Part shown: positions 1 through 7,126 of the stretch, piece after piece | Layout: each line of letters begins with the position of its first letter | How positions within the stretch are numbered: position 1 is the stretch's first letter | Source of the DNA: Sarcina sp034439435 | Lineage (GTDB): Bacteria > Bacillota > Clostridia > Clostridiales > Clostridiaceae | Direction: 5' to 3' | DNA length: 64,000 nucleotides | Assembly: GCF_034439435.1 (NCBI RefSeq) | Contig: NZ_JAPCKJ010000002.1 | Location: 310,001-374,000 of the forward strand | The notes under the pieces: generated by a model | The model's input: only the letters and a program-made list of their open reading frames with translations | Database searches by the model: none | What the model was told of the DNA's origin: nothing | Position numbers and translations under genes: made by a program

Positions 1-1345
1 TATTTTCATATTCATTTATTGAATTTTTATAGTAATTCTCTGCAAAATTTTTATTTTTAAAGTTTTCTAAATATAATAAGTCATCAATATATTTATCCTT
101 TTGCTCATAATTTCCAATACTACTAGAAGATTTAATTAATCCTTCTAAAGCTCTTTCTAGATATTCTAAATTATAGCTTTCTTTTGATAAATCCATTAAT
201 TTTTCATATGCTTTTATGGATTCATTATAATTTTTTTCTTTAAAATATAAATTGGCCAATACATCATAATACATAATATCTTTATCAGAAAGAAATGTAA
301 CTTTATCCTTAGCTATATTTTCCTTTGCTGTATCCAAAAGACTTGAAGCCTCTGAAAGTTTTCCTTCACCACTTAGACATTCAGCTTTTATTATATTCTC
401 TAAAATTTTAACATAATTATATTTGTTTTCATTGATATCATCATTATATTTATCAATTTCATCTATATATGATAATGACTTATCATAATTTCCCAACATG
501 GCCTCTATTTCACTCATATTTATTAATTTATATATATTTAATTCAGACTTAACTGCCTTGTTGTTTATATCTATATTCTTTATATCATTTAATGTCTTAA
601 GTGCCTCATCATATTGACCCATTTTCTTAGCTATAATCCCTAGACCTATTATGGCTTTATATCTACTTTCGTTATTTTTAGTTTTAATTGCATAATCTAT
701 AACATTTAAATTATCTTCAATTGCAGATGCATACTTATTTAAAATAGTATTTATTATTGCTAATCTTTCATAAACATATAACTTATTTTTATTATTAAGC
801 TTATAACTATAGTCATTCATTGTATTATATATACCTAAAACTTCATGTATTCCATCCTCTGTATCTAGAAGCCTTCTTGAGGTATCCCATATTATTTTTT
901 GGTATTTATTATAATCATCTGGACTTAAACTTTCAAAACCTTCTTTATCATATTGGATAGCTTTATTAACATCTCTATTATCTAAAGAATTTTCACACAA
1001 ATAGCTAGAGGAATATAAAATAGCAAATTTTGATGTTTTTTTGTTCTTGTTCTCAATTGTCTTTTCAAAGTACCCTTTAGCTAATTCCTTATCTCCACTA
1101 ATTTTCAAGTTATAATATCCTAAAATAAAATAATCATCTGAATTCTTTTCCTTGTCATTAGAAACTTTTTTTTCAGCCTCACTTATAACATAATCATTTG
1201 TATATTTTCCTTCTAAATATGAATACTCTATTCTACTTATCACATTAGGAATTCTTCTACAGTTAAAATAATATAATATGAAAAATGTGATTAAAACTAA
1301 TGATATGATTAAAAAATATTTAACTTTTCTTTTAATTTTAATCAT
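1..1345 (-). CDS. TPR-repeat membrane-anchored protein (partial, C-terminus outside window)
   Basis: An open frame of 448 codons runs from an ATG at 1345 to the window edge. It starts with a basic stretch and one hydrophobic segment (about residues 9-27), then a long helical region with TPR-like units such as NYDKSLSYIDEIDKY and NYNESIKAYEKLMDL. The layout and the last visible residues resemble the TPR part of the GGDEF protein at 28046, so a second membrane segment and a GGDEF domain may follow outside the window (inference). The start is odd: AGGAG abuts the ATG directly, so initiation may be weak or lie elsewhere. The frame is certain; the function is not. Confidence 0.8.
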   Translation of the reverse strand, partial: MIKIKRKVKYFLIISLVLITFFILYYFNCRRIPNVISRIEYSYLEGKYTNDYVISEAEKKVSNDKEKNSDDYFILGYYNLKISGDKELAKGYFEKTIENKNKKTSKFAILYSSSYLCENSLDNRDVNKAIQYDKEGFESLSPDDYNKYQKIIWDTSRRLLDTEDGIHEVLGIYNTMNDYSYKLNNKNKLYVYERLAIINTILNKYASAIEDNLNVIDYAIKTKNNESRYKAIIGLGIIAKKMGQYDEALKTLNDIKNIDINNKAVKSELNIYKLINMSEIEAMLGNYDKSLSYIDEIDKYNDDINENKYNYVKILENIIKAECLSGEGKLSEASSLLDTAKENIAKDKVTFLSDKDIMYYDVLANLYFKEKNYNESIKAYEKLMDLSKESYNLEYLERALEGLIKSSSSIGNYEQKDKYIDDLLYLENFKNKNFAENYYKNSINEYEN

Positions 1346-1457
1346 CTCCTCACCCAATTTGGATATAAATATTATCTCAAAGCTAGAATTTTATGTCAAT
1401 ATTTAGATATTAATGCAATTAATTGTCATCATATTTATCTTTTTTTGTTTTTATCTA

Positions 1458-1487
1458 TTGACAACTTTATAAATAAAATGATATTAT
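1458..1487 (+). promoter_or_regulatory. Strong sigma-A-type promoter for a small transcript
   Basis: A perfect TTGACA at 1458-1463 is followed after 18 bp by TATTAT at 1482-1487. It points away from the divergent gene at 1345 and toward the hairpin at 1523-1562, nearly 290 bp before the next coding start. Confidence 0.5.
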
Positions 1488-1493
1488 TATTAA

Positions 1494-1570
1494 GCAGTTG
1501 GTACGTATAGTGCTAATTATTTGTAGAGCTTGGTTTGTCCTTCGCCGGATGCCAAGCTCTACTTCTTTAT
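1494..1570 (+). ncRNA. Candidate small RNA ending in a long GC-rich hairpin
   Basis: Downstream of the promoter at 1458 there is no open frame, but there is an 11-bp perfect stem, GTAGAGCTTGG (1523-1533) with CCAAGCTCTAC (1552-1562), and a smaller stem (TCC/GGA) in its loop. A T-rich run (TTCTTTAT) follows. No gene ends here on either strand, so it is not the terminator of a recognised gene. A roughly 75-nt RNA is the simplest reading. I do not recognise the family. Confidence 0.4.
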
Positions 1571-1712
1571 GTAGATTAAAATTCATTTATAAAAATAAGA
1601 GCTACTAAATATATTCGATACATTTCTATTTATTCACAATTTCTACAATTTATCCTATAAACAAATTAGAAAATATATGCATATAATATATAAATATTTT
1701 TATTACTTTAAG

Positions 1713-1774
1713 AAGGGAGGTTTAATCAATAGGTGGATATTCTCCTATGATTATATGCTCTTATTGAAAATTAT
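1713..1774 (+). promoter_or_regulatory. Unusual leader: distant Shine-Dalgarno, mini-ORF and inverted repeat
   Basis: The only good ribosome binding site for the gene at 1775 is AAGGGAGG at 1713-1720, 54 nt before its ATG. In between are a 5-codon ORF (GTG 1733, stop TGA 1748) and an inverted repeat, TCAATA (1726-1731) with TATTGA (1762-1767), that also contains a possible inner stem (AGG/CCT). Folding it would bring the SD within about 12 nt of the ATG. The mini-ORF is in frame with the gene. Confidence 0.45.
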
Positions 1775-2656
1775 ATGGAAAAGAATCTGTTTAACAATGA
1801 GGCTTTAGATGATATTCTATATAGATTATCAAACAGTACTTTTTCAGATTTTTTTTATGAAAAAATTGGTGAACGTAACATGCTAACGGGAGCCTTGAAT
1901 TCTGATTATTCTGGAGTAGCATCTACAACCTTAAGTGGCTGTTCCTTTCAACTTCAACAATTAACTCTTTTTAAAAGATTATTAAATGAAGGTGAATTAA
2001 TTTTAGAATTTATACTTGAGAATGCAGATGAATTCAGAAATTGGTTTAATAACAATCCTTATGCCTATTTTAAACATTGCTCTATATTTAAAAATTCAAC
2101 TTTAAGTAAAGATTATTATAAAGATTTTAAATCTTCTTATTATCAGCTTACTTTAAAATATAATTTAAACTTACTTAATTTTATATCATCTCTACTTTTT
2201 CTTTCCTCTTATAATTGTTGCATAAAGAAAAAAACTCCATCTTCAGAAACATTCACTAAAGCAATCGTTGAAAATTTCCTAGATAAAATTTATGAGAAAT
2301 CAGATGATATAAAAAACTATCTTGAAAAACTAGATTTAAAACCTCTAGAATTTAAAGATGAAGTTAGAAATCTATTAGGATTAATCGCCTCTGAAGCATT
2401 ATATTTTGAAGATATTCCTTTAAGACTATTAGATTATGCAAGTACTAGCGATGTTCTTACAGTTATAATATTGATTGTAAATGTAAAGGAATATATCGCT
2501 GAAAGTAAAGTAATACCATTTAAACTTTCTAAATATTCTTTTATGAGCATAGATGAATATAAAGATTTTATGAGCTCTATAAGTGAATCATATCTTAGAA
2601 TATATGACTATGATGAGGAAGTAAGAAGAAAGATAGAAGAAGATCTTAAACTTTAA
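1775..2656 (+). CDS. Hypothetical protein, 293 aa
   Basis: I do not recognise a family. The protein is predicted mostly helical, rich in Asn, Lys, Phe and Tyr, with no signal peptide; a hydrophobic patch near residues 140-155 is too short to call a membrane span. The frame is open throughout and ends just before a clear terminator, so it is a real gene. The ATG at 1775 has no nearby Shine-Dalgarno. The frame remains open upstream as far as a TGA at 1748, and in-frame readthrough of that stop from the GTG at 1733 would add 14 residues. It is followed by the pentapeptide gene, which has a similarly odd leader. Confidence 0.75.
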   Translation: MEKNLFNNEALDDILYRLSNSTFSDFFYEKIGERNMLTGALNSDYSGVASTTLSGCSFQLQQLTLFKRLLNEGELILEFILENADEFRNWFNNNPYAYFKHCSIFKNSTLSKDYYKDFKSSYYQLTLKYNLNLLNFISSLLFLSSYNCCIKKKTPSSETFTKAIVENFLDKIYEKSDDIKNYLEKLDLKPLEFKDEVRNLLGLIASEALYFEDIPLRLLDYASTSDVLTVIILIVNVKEYIAESKVIPFKLSKYSFMSIDEYKDFMSSISESYLRIYDYDEEVRRKIEEDLKL

Positions 2657-2658
2657 AT

Positions 2659-2697
2659 AAAAAGGCACTTGAATTTTATTTCAAGCTGCCTTTTTAT
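2659..2697 (+). terminator. Intrinsic terminator of the 1775 gene
   Basis: AAAGGCA-CTTGAA pairs with TTCAAG-C-TGCCTTT around a short loop and is followed by a T run, directly after the stop codon. Confidence 0.85.
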
Positions 2698-2849
2698 TTT
2701 ATTTAATACATCTTACTTATTTATTTTTTCTATCTTTTAATATCTTCTTCTTTTTAACTATTTGCAATATACTCTAAAAGATATTCTCTAATACCAATAT
2801 TCTGTGATACAATGTAAAGATGTGAAAAGAAAAGTTAAGTTAATTATTA

Positions 2850-3008
2850 TATAATGTATAAGTATTTTAATCTTAAAAAATTATTACTCTCTAAAGTAAT
2901 AATTTCTATTCATTAGTTGGATATTAAAATTAAGAAAGGTGGTGAAATCCGTTACTACCTGATAATAATCATATATTTGTTATAAAGCAAATTAGTAACG
3001 GTCACATT
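2850..3008 (+). promoter_or_regulatory. Promoter and long hairpin leader of the pentapeptide gene
   Basis: A TATAAT lies at 2850-2855. An AT-rich hairpin (TTATTACT/AGTAATAA, about 2881-2902) follows. The best SD (AAAGGTGG, 2936-2943) is 65 nt from the ATG at 3009. Between them CCGTTACTA (2949-2957) pairs perfectly with TAGTAACGG (2993-3001), and GTGA (2942-2945) can pair with TCAC (3002-3005) across a 3-nt bulge. A mini-ORF (GTG 2942, stop TGA 2960, encoding VKSVTT) sits on the SD. The layout repeats that at 1713-1774. Confidence 0.55.
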
Positions 3009-3665
3009 ATGACAACAACTACAAAAAACACTCAAATTTTTAAATACAATAAGGCAGAAAAAAGAAACAAAAACTTTATGTACATGGACTTTAGAAGAGC
3101 AAACTGCTACAACTGTGATTTTTCAAATTCTAATTTTAGCTATGCAAGCTTTAGAGGTGCACATTTTAAATCTTGTGATTTCTTTGAATGCAAATTTGAT
3201 TCATCAGAATTCATAGGAAGTAATCTTAAAAAAAGTAAGTTTAAGAAGGCAAAATTTGAAAATGTAATATTTGAAGGAGTAAATCTAGATGGAGCTGATT
3301 TTTCAGGTGCTACTTTTGAAAATGTTATATTTCTAGATACAGATATAAGTAAAACAGTTGGAATGAAATTTACTGAAGATGAAGTTAAAATTTTCGAATC
3401 TATGCCTTCCCTTGATATAAGTGAAGAACTTAAATCATCTGTTTTAGAAGCTATGAAGAATAAATACATAAAAAAATCTAGAGTTCTAGATACAAAAGAA
3501 GGTGATATAAACCCAATAAGTTTAATGAGACTTCTTGAAGACCATAAAGAAAGTACTCTTATAAAAGGACTTAAGCTTTCTGCTGAAAGAATAGATAGAG
3601 ATTTCTGTACACTAAGTTACATAAATAAAGCAATTGAAAAATTTAAAACTGAAGGATTATTATAA
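3009..3665 (+). CDS. Pentapeptide-repeat protein, 218 aa
   Basis: Residues about 28-112 form consecutive A(D/N)LXX-type pentapeptides (FRRANCYNCDFSNSNFSYAS, FEGVNLDGADFSGATFEN), predicting a right-handed quadrilateral beta-helix. The remaining 100 residues are charged and probably helical. There is no signal peptide, so it is likely cytosolic. Family members include DNA-gyrase-protecting proteins (Qnr, MfpA), but many have no known role and nothing here fixes one. The ATG at 3009 has no adjacent Shine-Dalgarno; initiation appears to depend on the hairpin leader. A perfect 13-bp terminator follows and is shared with the convergent mutS2-like gene. Confidence 0.85.
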   Translation: MTTTTKNTQIFKYNKAEKRNKNFMYMDFRRANCYNCDFSNSNFSYASFRGAHFKSCDFFECKFDSSEFIGSNLKKSKFKKAKFENVIFEGVNLDGADFSGATFENVIFLDTDISKTVGMKFTEDEVKIFESMPSLDISEELKSSVLEAMKNKYIKKSRVLDTKEGDINPISLMRLLEDHKESTLIKGLKLSAERIDRDFCTLSYINKAIEKFKTEGLL

Positions 3666-3671
3666 AATAAA

Positions 3672-3704
3672 GACAGTATCAAAATTATTTTGATACTGTC
3701 TTTT
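3672..3704. terminator. Bidirectional terminator between convergent genes
   Basis: GACAGTATCAAAA (3672-3684) and TTTTGATACTGTC (3688-3700) form a perfect 13-bp stem with a 3-nt loop, with T runs on both strands. Confidence 0.9.
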
Positions 3705-3710
3705 AATAAA

Positions 3711-5615
3711 TTAAGCTTTATTTTTTCTTATTTCCTTTTGAATATTTTTCAAGGCTTTTTTTGAGCCTCTTTTAATATCTTTCTCAAGTTTTCTTTCCTT
3801 AAAATCTATAAATAATGAATCCATATCATAGTCCTTAGGATATAACTCTTCCGCCTTAATCTCTAAAAGAACTCTCCTTGCTGAAACCTCTATAAATTCA
3901 TTTTTATAAAGAATAGTTAATATATTATATTTGTCTTTAGGCTTATACACTATTCCAACTTCATTAAAATCTAACAGTCTAACTCTATCCCCAATATTAA
4001 AATCAATTGTTTCTATTTTTATCTCTTCACATTCAAGTTGACTCTTTCTAACCTTATTCTCATTTAATTTCTCAAAATTATAATTCCTATTTTCAATATA
4101 TCCCCTAGCTCTTTCTAGTATTTTTTCATTTATCCCCATCTTTCTAGATATCCAAAGAGCATTACTTTCTCCTGTTTTCCCTATAAGTAATTTGTATAAG
4201 GGTTCTAGTGTATCACTTTCAAATTGCATAGCCGAGTTTTCAAAGTCTTCATGATTTTCCGAAAAGTTCTTTATCTCTCCATAATGAGTTGTTGCTACTG
4301 TTATGCAACCTCTTTTATAAAATTCTTCTAAAATCGCTATTGCAAGACCTGCTCCTTCATTAGGTTCTGTTCCACTTCCAATTTCATCACATAATATAAG
4401 AGTTGATTTATTACAACTATTAATTATTTCAGATAAGTTTTTCATATGAGATGAAAATGTACTAAGAGAATTTTCAATACTTTGATTGTCACCTATATCA
4501 ACAAATATTTTTTCAAAAATTGAAATTTCACTTCCTTCTTTAGCATTTATATGAAATCCACTTTGAACAGCTAAAGAAATTAATCCTACGTTCTTTAAAA
4601 CTACTGTTTTTCCTCCTGCATTAGGACCTGTTATTATTAAAGATCTATAATTTTTTCCTATCTCAAAATCTAAAGGTACTACATTTCCTTTTAACAATGG
4701 GTGCTTTCCATTATTTATCTTTATATATCCATGATTATTAAGTTTAGGCTTTATCCCCTCTATAGATTTGCTATATTTGGCCTTTGCAAAAATCATATCA
4801 TACTCTGCAATAACATCTATGTTTATTTTTATTTCTTTTACCTTTTCAAAAACTAAGTTAGTAAGCTCTGAAAGTATTCTATATTCTTCAATAGATTCCT
4901 CTGACTTTAACACAGCTAATTCTAAAGTGTGTTTTGAAATACTAGCTGGCTCTATAAATACAGTTGATCCTTTTGATGAAACTTCAACAACAGTTCCTTC
5001 AACTTGATTTTTATAAGAAGCTTTTATTGGAATAGTAAATCTATCATTTCTCTTACTAATAAAAAACTCTTGTATATACTTTTTATTAGCACTACTTTTT
5101 AAAAATTTCTCTAATTTTTGATTTATTTTCTCCTCACAATTTTCCATATGTCTTCTTATTCTTTTTAACTCTTTACTTGCATTTGACTCTACTAAAGATC
5201 CCTTTATGCTATTTTCTATTTCTTCTTCAATATTAGGTAAAATCGTTATTAAATTACTATATTCACTAAGTGTTTTTGCATAATCACTCTTCTTTTCCAT
5301 AAAACTTTTTATTTTTCTACACCCTCTTAAAAAATCCCCTACAGCCACAAGCTCTTGAGGCTCTAGTATAAGTCCTTTTTCAAGATTATTAATCAAACTC
5401 TTTATATTTGATATCCCATCTAAAGGGATGTAACTAGAAATACTTAATATATTTCTTCCTTCACTTGTTTCATCTAATCTTTTCTTTACTACCTTTAAAT
5501 TAGAACTTGGCTCTAATTTATCAATTAATTCTTTTCCTAAGCCACTAACACAATATGACTTTATAATATCCTTAAGCTCATTGTATTGTAATTTTTCAAA
5601 TGTATTCTTATTCAT
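3711..5615 (-). CDS. MutS2-like ATPase lacking the Smr domain, 634 aa
   Basis: This is a MutS-superfamily protein with the MutS2 core and clamp region followed by an ABC-type ATPase: Walker A GPNAGGKT (330-337), signature region STFSSHM (385-391), Walker B LILCDEIGSGTEP (406-418) and H-loop TTHYGEIK (442-449). Full MutS2 proteins are about 780 aa and end in a KOW-like segment and an Smr nuclease domain. This one stops after a basic tail, so it lacks Smr and is probably a paralogue. MutS2 family members act on branched DNA and, in Bacillus, on collided ribosomes; which applies here cannot be told. The ATG at 5615 has a good GAGGAG. An upstream structured leader may control it. Confidence 0.9.
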   Translation of the reverse strand: MNKNTFEKLQYNELKDIIKSYCVSGLGKELIDKLEPSSNLKVVKKRLDETSEGRNILSISSYIPLDGISNIKSLINNLEKGLILEPQELVAVGDFLRGCRKIKSFMEKKSDYAKTLSEYSNLITILPNIEEEIENSIKGSLVESNASKELKRIRRHMENCEEKINQKLEKFLKSSANKKYIQEFFISKRNDRFTIPIKASYKNQVEGTVVEVSSKGSTVFIEPASISKHTLELAVLKSEESIEEYRILSELTNLVFEKVKEIKINIDVIAEYDMIFAKAKYSKSIEGIKPKLNNHGYIKINNGKHPLLKGNVVPLDFEIGKNYRSLIITGPNAGGKTVVLKNVGLISLAVQSGFHINAKEGSEISIFEKIFVDIGDNQSIENSLSTFSSHMKNLSEIINSCNKSTLILCDEIGSGTEPNEGAGLAIAILEEFYKRGCITVATTHYGEIKNFSENHEDFENSAMQFESDTLEPLYKLLIGKTGESNALWISRKMGINEKILERARGYIENRNYNFEKLNENKVRKSQLECEEIKIETIDFNIGDRVRLLDFNEVGIVYKPKDKYNILTILYKNEFIEVSARRVLLEIKAEELYPKDYDMDSLFIDFKERKLEKDIKRGSKKALKNIQKEIRKNKA

Positions 5616-5763
5616 AATATTCTCCTCATTTCAGAAACTTTAATAAATTAGCAAAATCTTATTTTCTTCCATGAAGATACATAATCTATATATTTTACCT
5701 TTAAATATTTCAAAGAAAATTCTTTAAAATATACTTTTGTCAATTAGTCCTTAATTTTACAAA

Positions 5764-5793
5764 TAAAAAAAGCCATGGATACTCCACAGCTTT
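5764..5793 (-). terminator. Intrinsic terminator or attenuator upstream of the mutS2-like gene
   Basis: Read on the minus strand, AAAGC, TGGA, TCCA and GCTTT form a 9-bp stem with a symmetrical internal loop, followed by seven Ts. It lies about 150 bp before the mutS2-like start and ends the leader transcript that begins near 6028. Confidence 0.7.
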
Positions 5794-5973
5794 AAATTAC
5801 ACCTGTAAAATTTAAGTATTTATACTTAAATTAATGAATAGTAATAATTTTTAACTTATTACTTAAAAGGTATATAGCTAGATTGTATCTTCATAGAATA
5901 ATCTAAATAAATCCACAACAAATAAAGGTAATTAATACCTTGATTTAAAAGACTTATTTAAATATTAAATTAT

Positions 5974-5997
5974 CTATTTAGATACTACCTCACTCAT
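5974..5997 (-). CDS. Seven-codon leader ORF (MSEVVSK)
   Basis: ATG at 5997, stop TAG at 5974-5976. It is preceded at proper spacing by AAGAGGTG (6002-6009), as strong a ribosome binding site as those of the real genes around it. Its position just after a promoter and before hairpins suggests a leader peptide rather than a functional protein. Confidence 0.4.
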   Translation of the reverse strand: MSEVVSK

Positions 5998-6006
5998 AAA
6001 ACACCT

Positions 6007-6063
6007 CTTATATATTAATATGTTATATATTAACATATTAATATATAAGAAATAAATTGTCAA
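6007..6063 (-). promoter_or_regulatory. Promoter with a 43-bp perfect palindrome as probable operator
   Basis: On the minus strand TTGACA (6063-6058), a 17-bp gap and TAATAT (6040-6035) form a promoter. Overlapping the -10 and the predicted transcript start is an inverted repeat with 19-bp perfect arms (6007-6025 and 6031-6049) around TATAT. A dimeric repressor site is the likely reading; the regulator is unknown. Confidence 0.55.
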
Positions 6064-6116
6064 TTATTTATTTTATATTAATATTATTTACTCTACTATA
6101 CTACTTACCTTCAAAA

Positions 6117-6144
6117 TTTCTTTAATTTAAAAAAATTAAAGAAA
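6117..6144. repeat. 12-bp perfect inverted repeat upstream of the DUF1622 genes
   Basis: TTTCTTTAATTT (6117-6128) and AAATTAAAGAAA (6133-6144) around four As. It lies about 140 bp before the first DUF1622 gene, in DNA with no coding potential; it may be an operator or a terminator. Confidence 0.4.
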
Positions 6145-6280
6145 GTATTTATAAATTAATAATTTCAAATTATCTAAAGTATACAATAATAAACTGTATA
6201 AAATTTTATGATATACTATTTATATAAAATTAAATAAAAACTATGCTTTTTTAAATTTAAAGATAAGGAGTGAATACTAT

Positions 6281-6625
6281 ATGTTTAAACATATTTTAGA
6301 AGGAGCAATTTGGATTATAAATACAATATCAATAATAGTTCTTTTGTGGGGAGTTGTTTTAACTGCAAAGGATTTTCTTATATCTGAAATAAAATCTAAA
6401 GACAGAATTGATGCAGTAAAAAAATTAACTATTGTGAAAAATTGCTTAGGAACTTATATATTACTTGGACTAGAGCTTCTAATCTGTGCAGATATCATTG
6501 AATCTATATTAAATCCTACATTTCACGATATCATAGTTCTAGCCTCTATCGTAGTCATAAGAACTGTAATTTCTTACTTCCTTAATAAAGAAATTGAATC
6601 TAACAAAGAACATCTTGCAAATTAA
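6281..6625 (+). CDS. DUF1622 family membrane protein, 114 aa (first copy)
   Basis: A small integral membrane protein with three hydrophobic segments (about residues 9-28, 58-76 and 80-98). The block RTVISYFLNKE and the charged loop before LTIVKN match the DUF1622 (YkuE-like small membrane) pattern known from many bacteria, whose function is unknown. The ATG follows AAGGAG at good spacing. The next gene, 31 bp downstream, encodes a clear paralogue; together they form an operon that ends at the terminator at 6999. The two products may form a hetero-oligomer (inference). Confidence 0.75.
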   Translation: MFKHILEGAIWIINTISIIVLLWGVVLTAKDFLISEIKSKDRIDAVKKLTIVKNCLGTYILLGLELLICADIIESILNPTFHDIIVLASIVVIRTVISYFLNKEIESNKEHLAN

Positions 6626-6656
6626 ATTCTAAATTACTATAAAGGAAGTGATTGCT

Positions 6657-6992
6657 TTGGTGAATAGAATTTTAGAGGGAGTAATTCTTGTTTTACAAGG
6701 AATAGCTGTTATGATTGTTGTTTATGGTGTTATCTTAACTACCTTTAAATTCTTTAAAACAGAGTTTTCAAGAGAGGATAAAATATCAAAAGCCAAAAAA
6801 TTAACTATAGCTAAAAACTCTTTAGGCAAATATATATTATTATGTTTAGAAATATTAGTCTGTTCAGGTATTATATTATCAATTTTAAAACCAACCTTAT
6901 ATGATATACTACTTTTAGGATCTACAGTTGCTCTTAGAACTGTAATTTCTTATTTCTTAAAGAAAGAACTTAAGCTAAATAAAACTAAATAA
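6657..6992 (+). CDS. DUF1622 family membrane protein, 111 aa (second copy)
   Basis: Paralogue of the preceding gene along its whole length: ILEGVI/ILEGAI at the N-terminus, KKLTIAKNSLGKYILL against KKLTIVKNCLGTYILL, and RTVISYFLKKE at the end. I place the start at the TTG at 6657, because it sits 8 nt after GGAAG and makes the N-terminus (MVNRILEG) align exactly with its neighbour (MFKHILEG). A GTG at 6648 overlaps the ribosome binding site and is unlikely. Three membrane segments are predicted. The function is unknown. Confidence 0.75.
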   Translation: MVNRILEGVILVLQGIAVMIVVYGVILTTFKFFKTEFSREDKISKAKKLTIAKNSLGKYILLCLEILVCSGIILSILKPTLYDILLLGSTVALRTVISYFLKKELKLNKTK

Positions 6993-6998
6993 AATTCT

Positions 6999-7031
6999 AA
7001 AAAGAAAACTCTCAATGAGTTTTCTTTTTAT
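6999..7031 (+). terminator. Terminator of the DUF1622 operon
   Basis: AAAAAGAAAACTC (6999-7011) pairs perfectly with GAGTTTTCTTTTT (7017-7029) around TCAAT. Confidence 0.85.
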
Positions 7032-7126
7032 ATATGGTTAAAATACATATAAATTACGTACAAATATAATATTTTTAAATAATTATTAATATCTATTAAG
7101 TAAATAAGCTTTTGAGGTAAAATTAA

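Larger units (their letters stand above)
5764..6028 (-). ncRNA. Structured leader or small RNA upstream of the mutS2-like gene
   Basis: A transcript from the promoter at 6035-6063 would run about 265 nt to the terminator at 5764. It holds a 7-codon ORF and then at least three inverted repeats: AAGGTA/TACCTT (about 5926-5942), AGTAATAA/TTATTACT (about 5844-5867) and AATTTAAGTAT/ATACTTAAATT (about 5809-5832). It has no long open frame. It may be an attenuator leader of the mutS2-like gene or an independent RNA. I recognise no known family. Confidence 0.4.
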
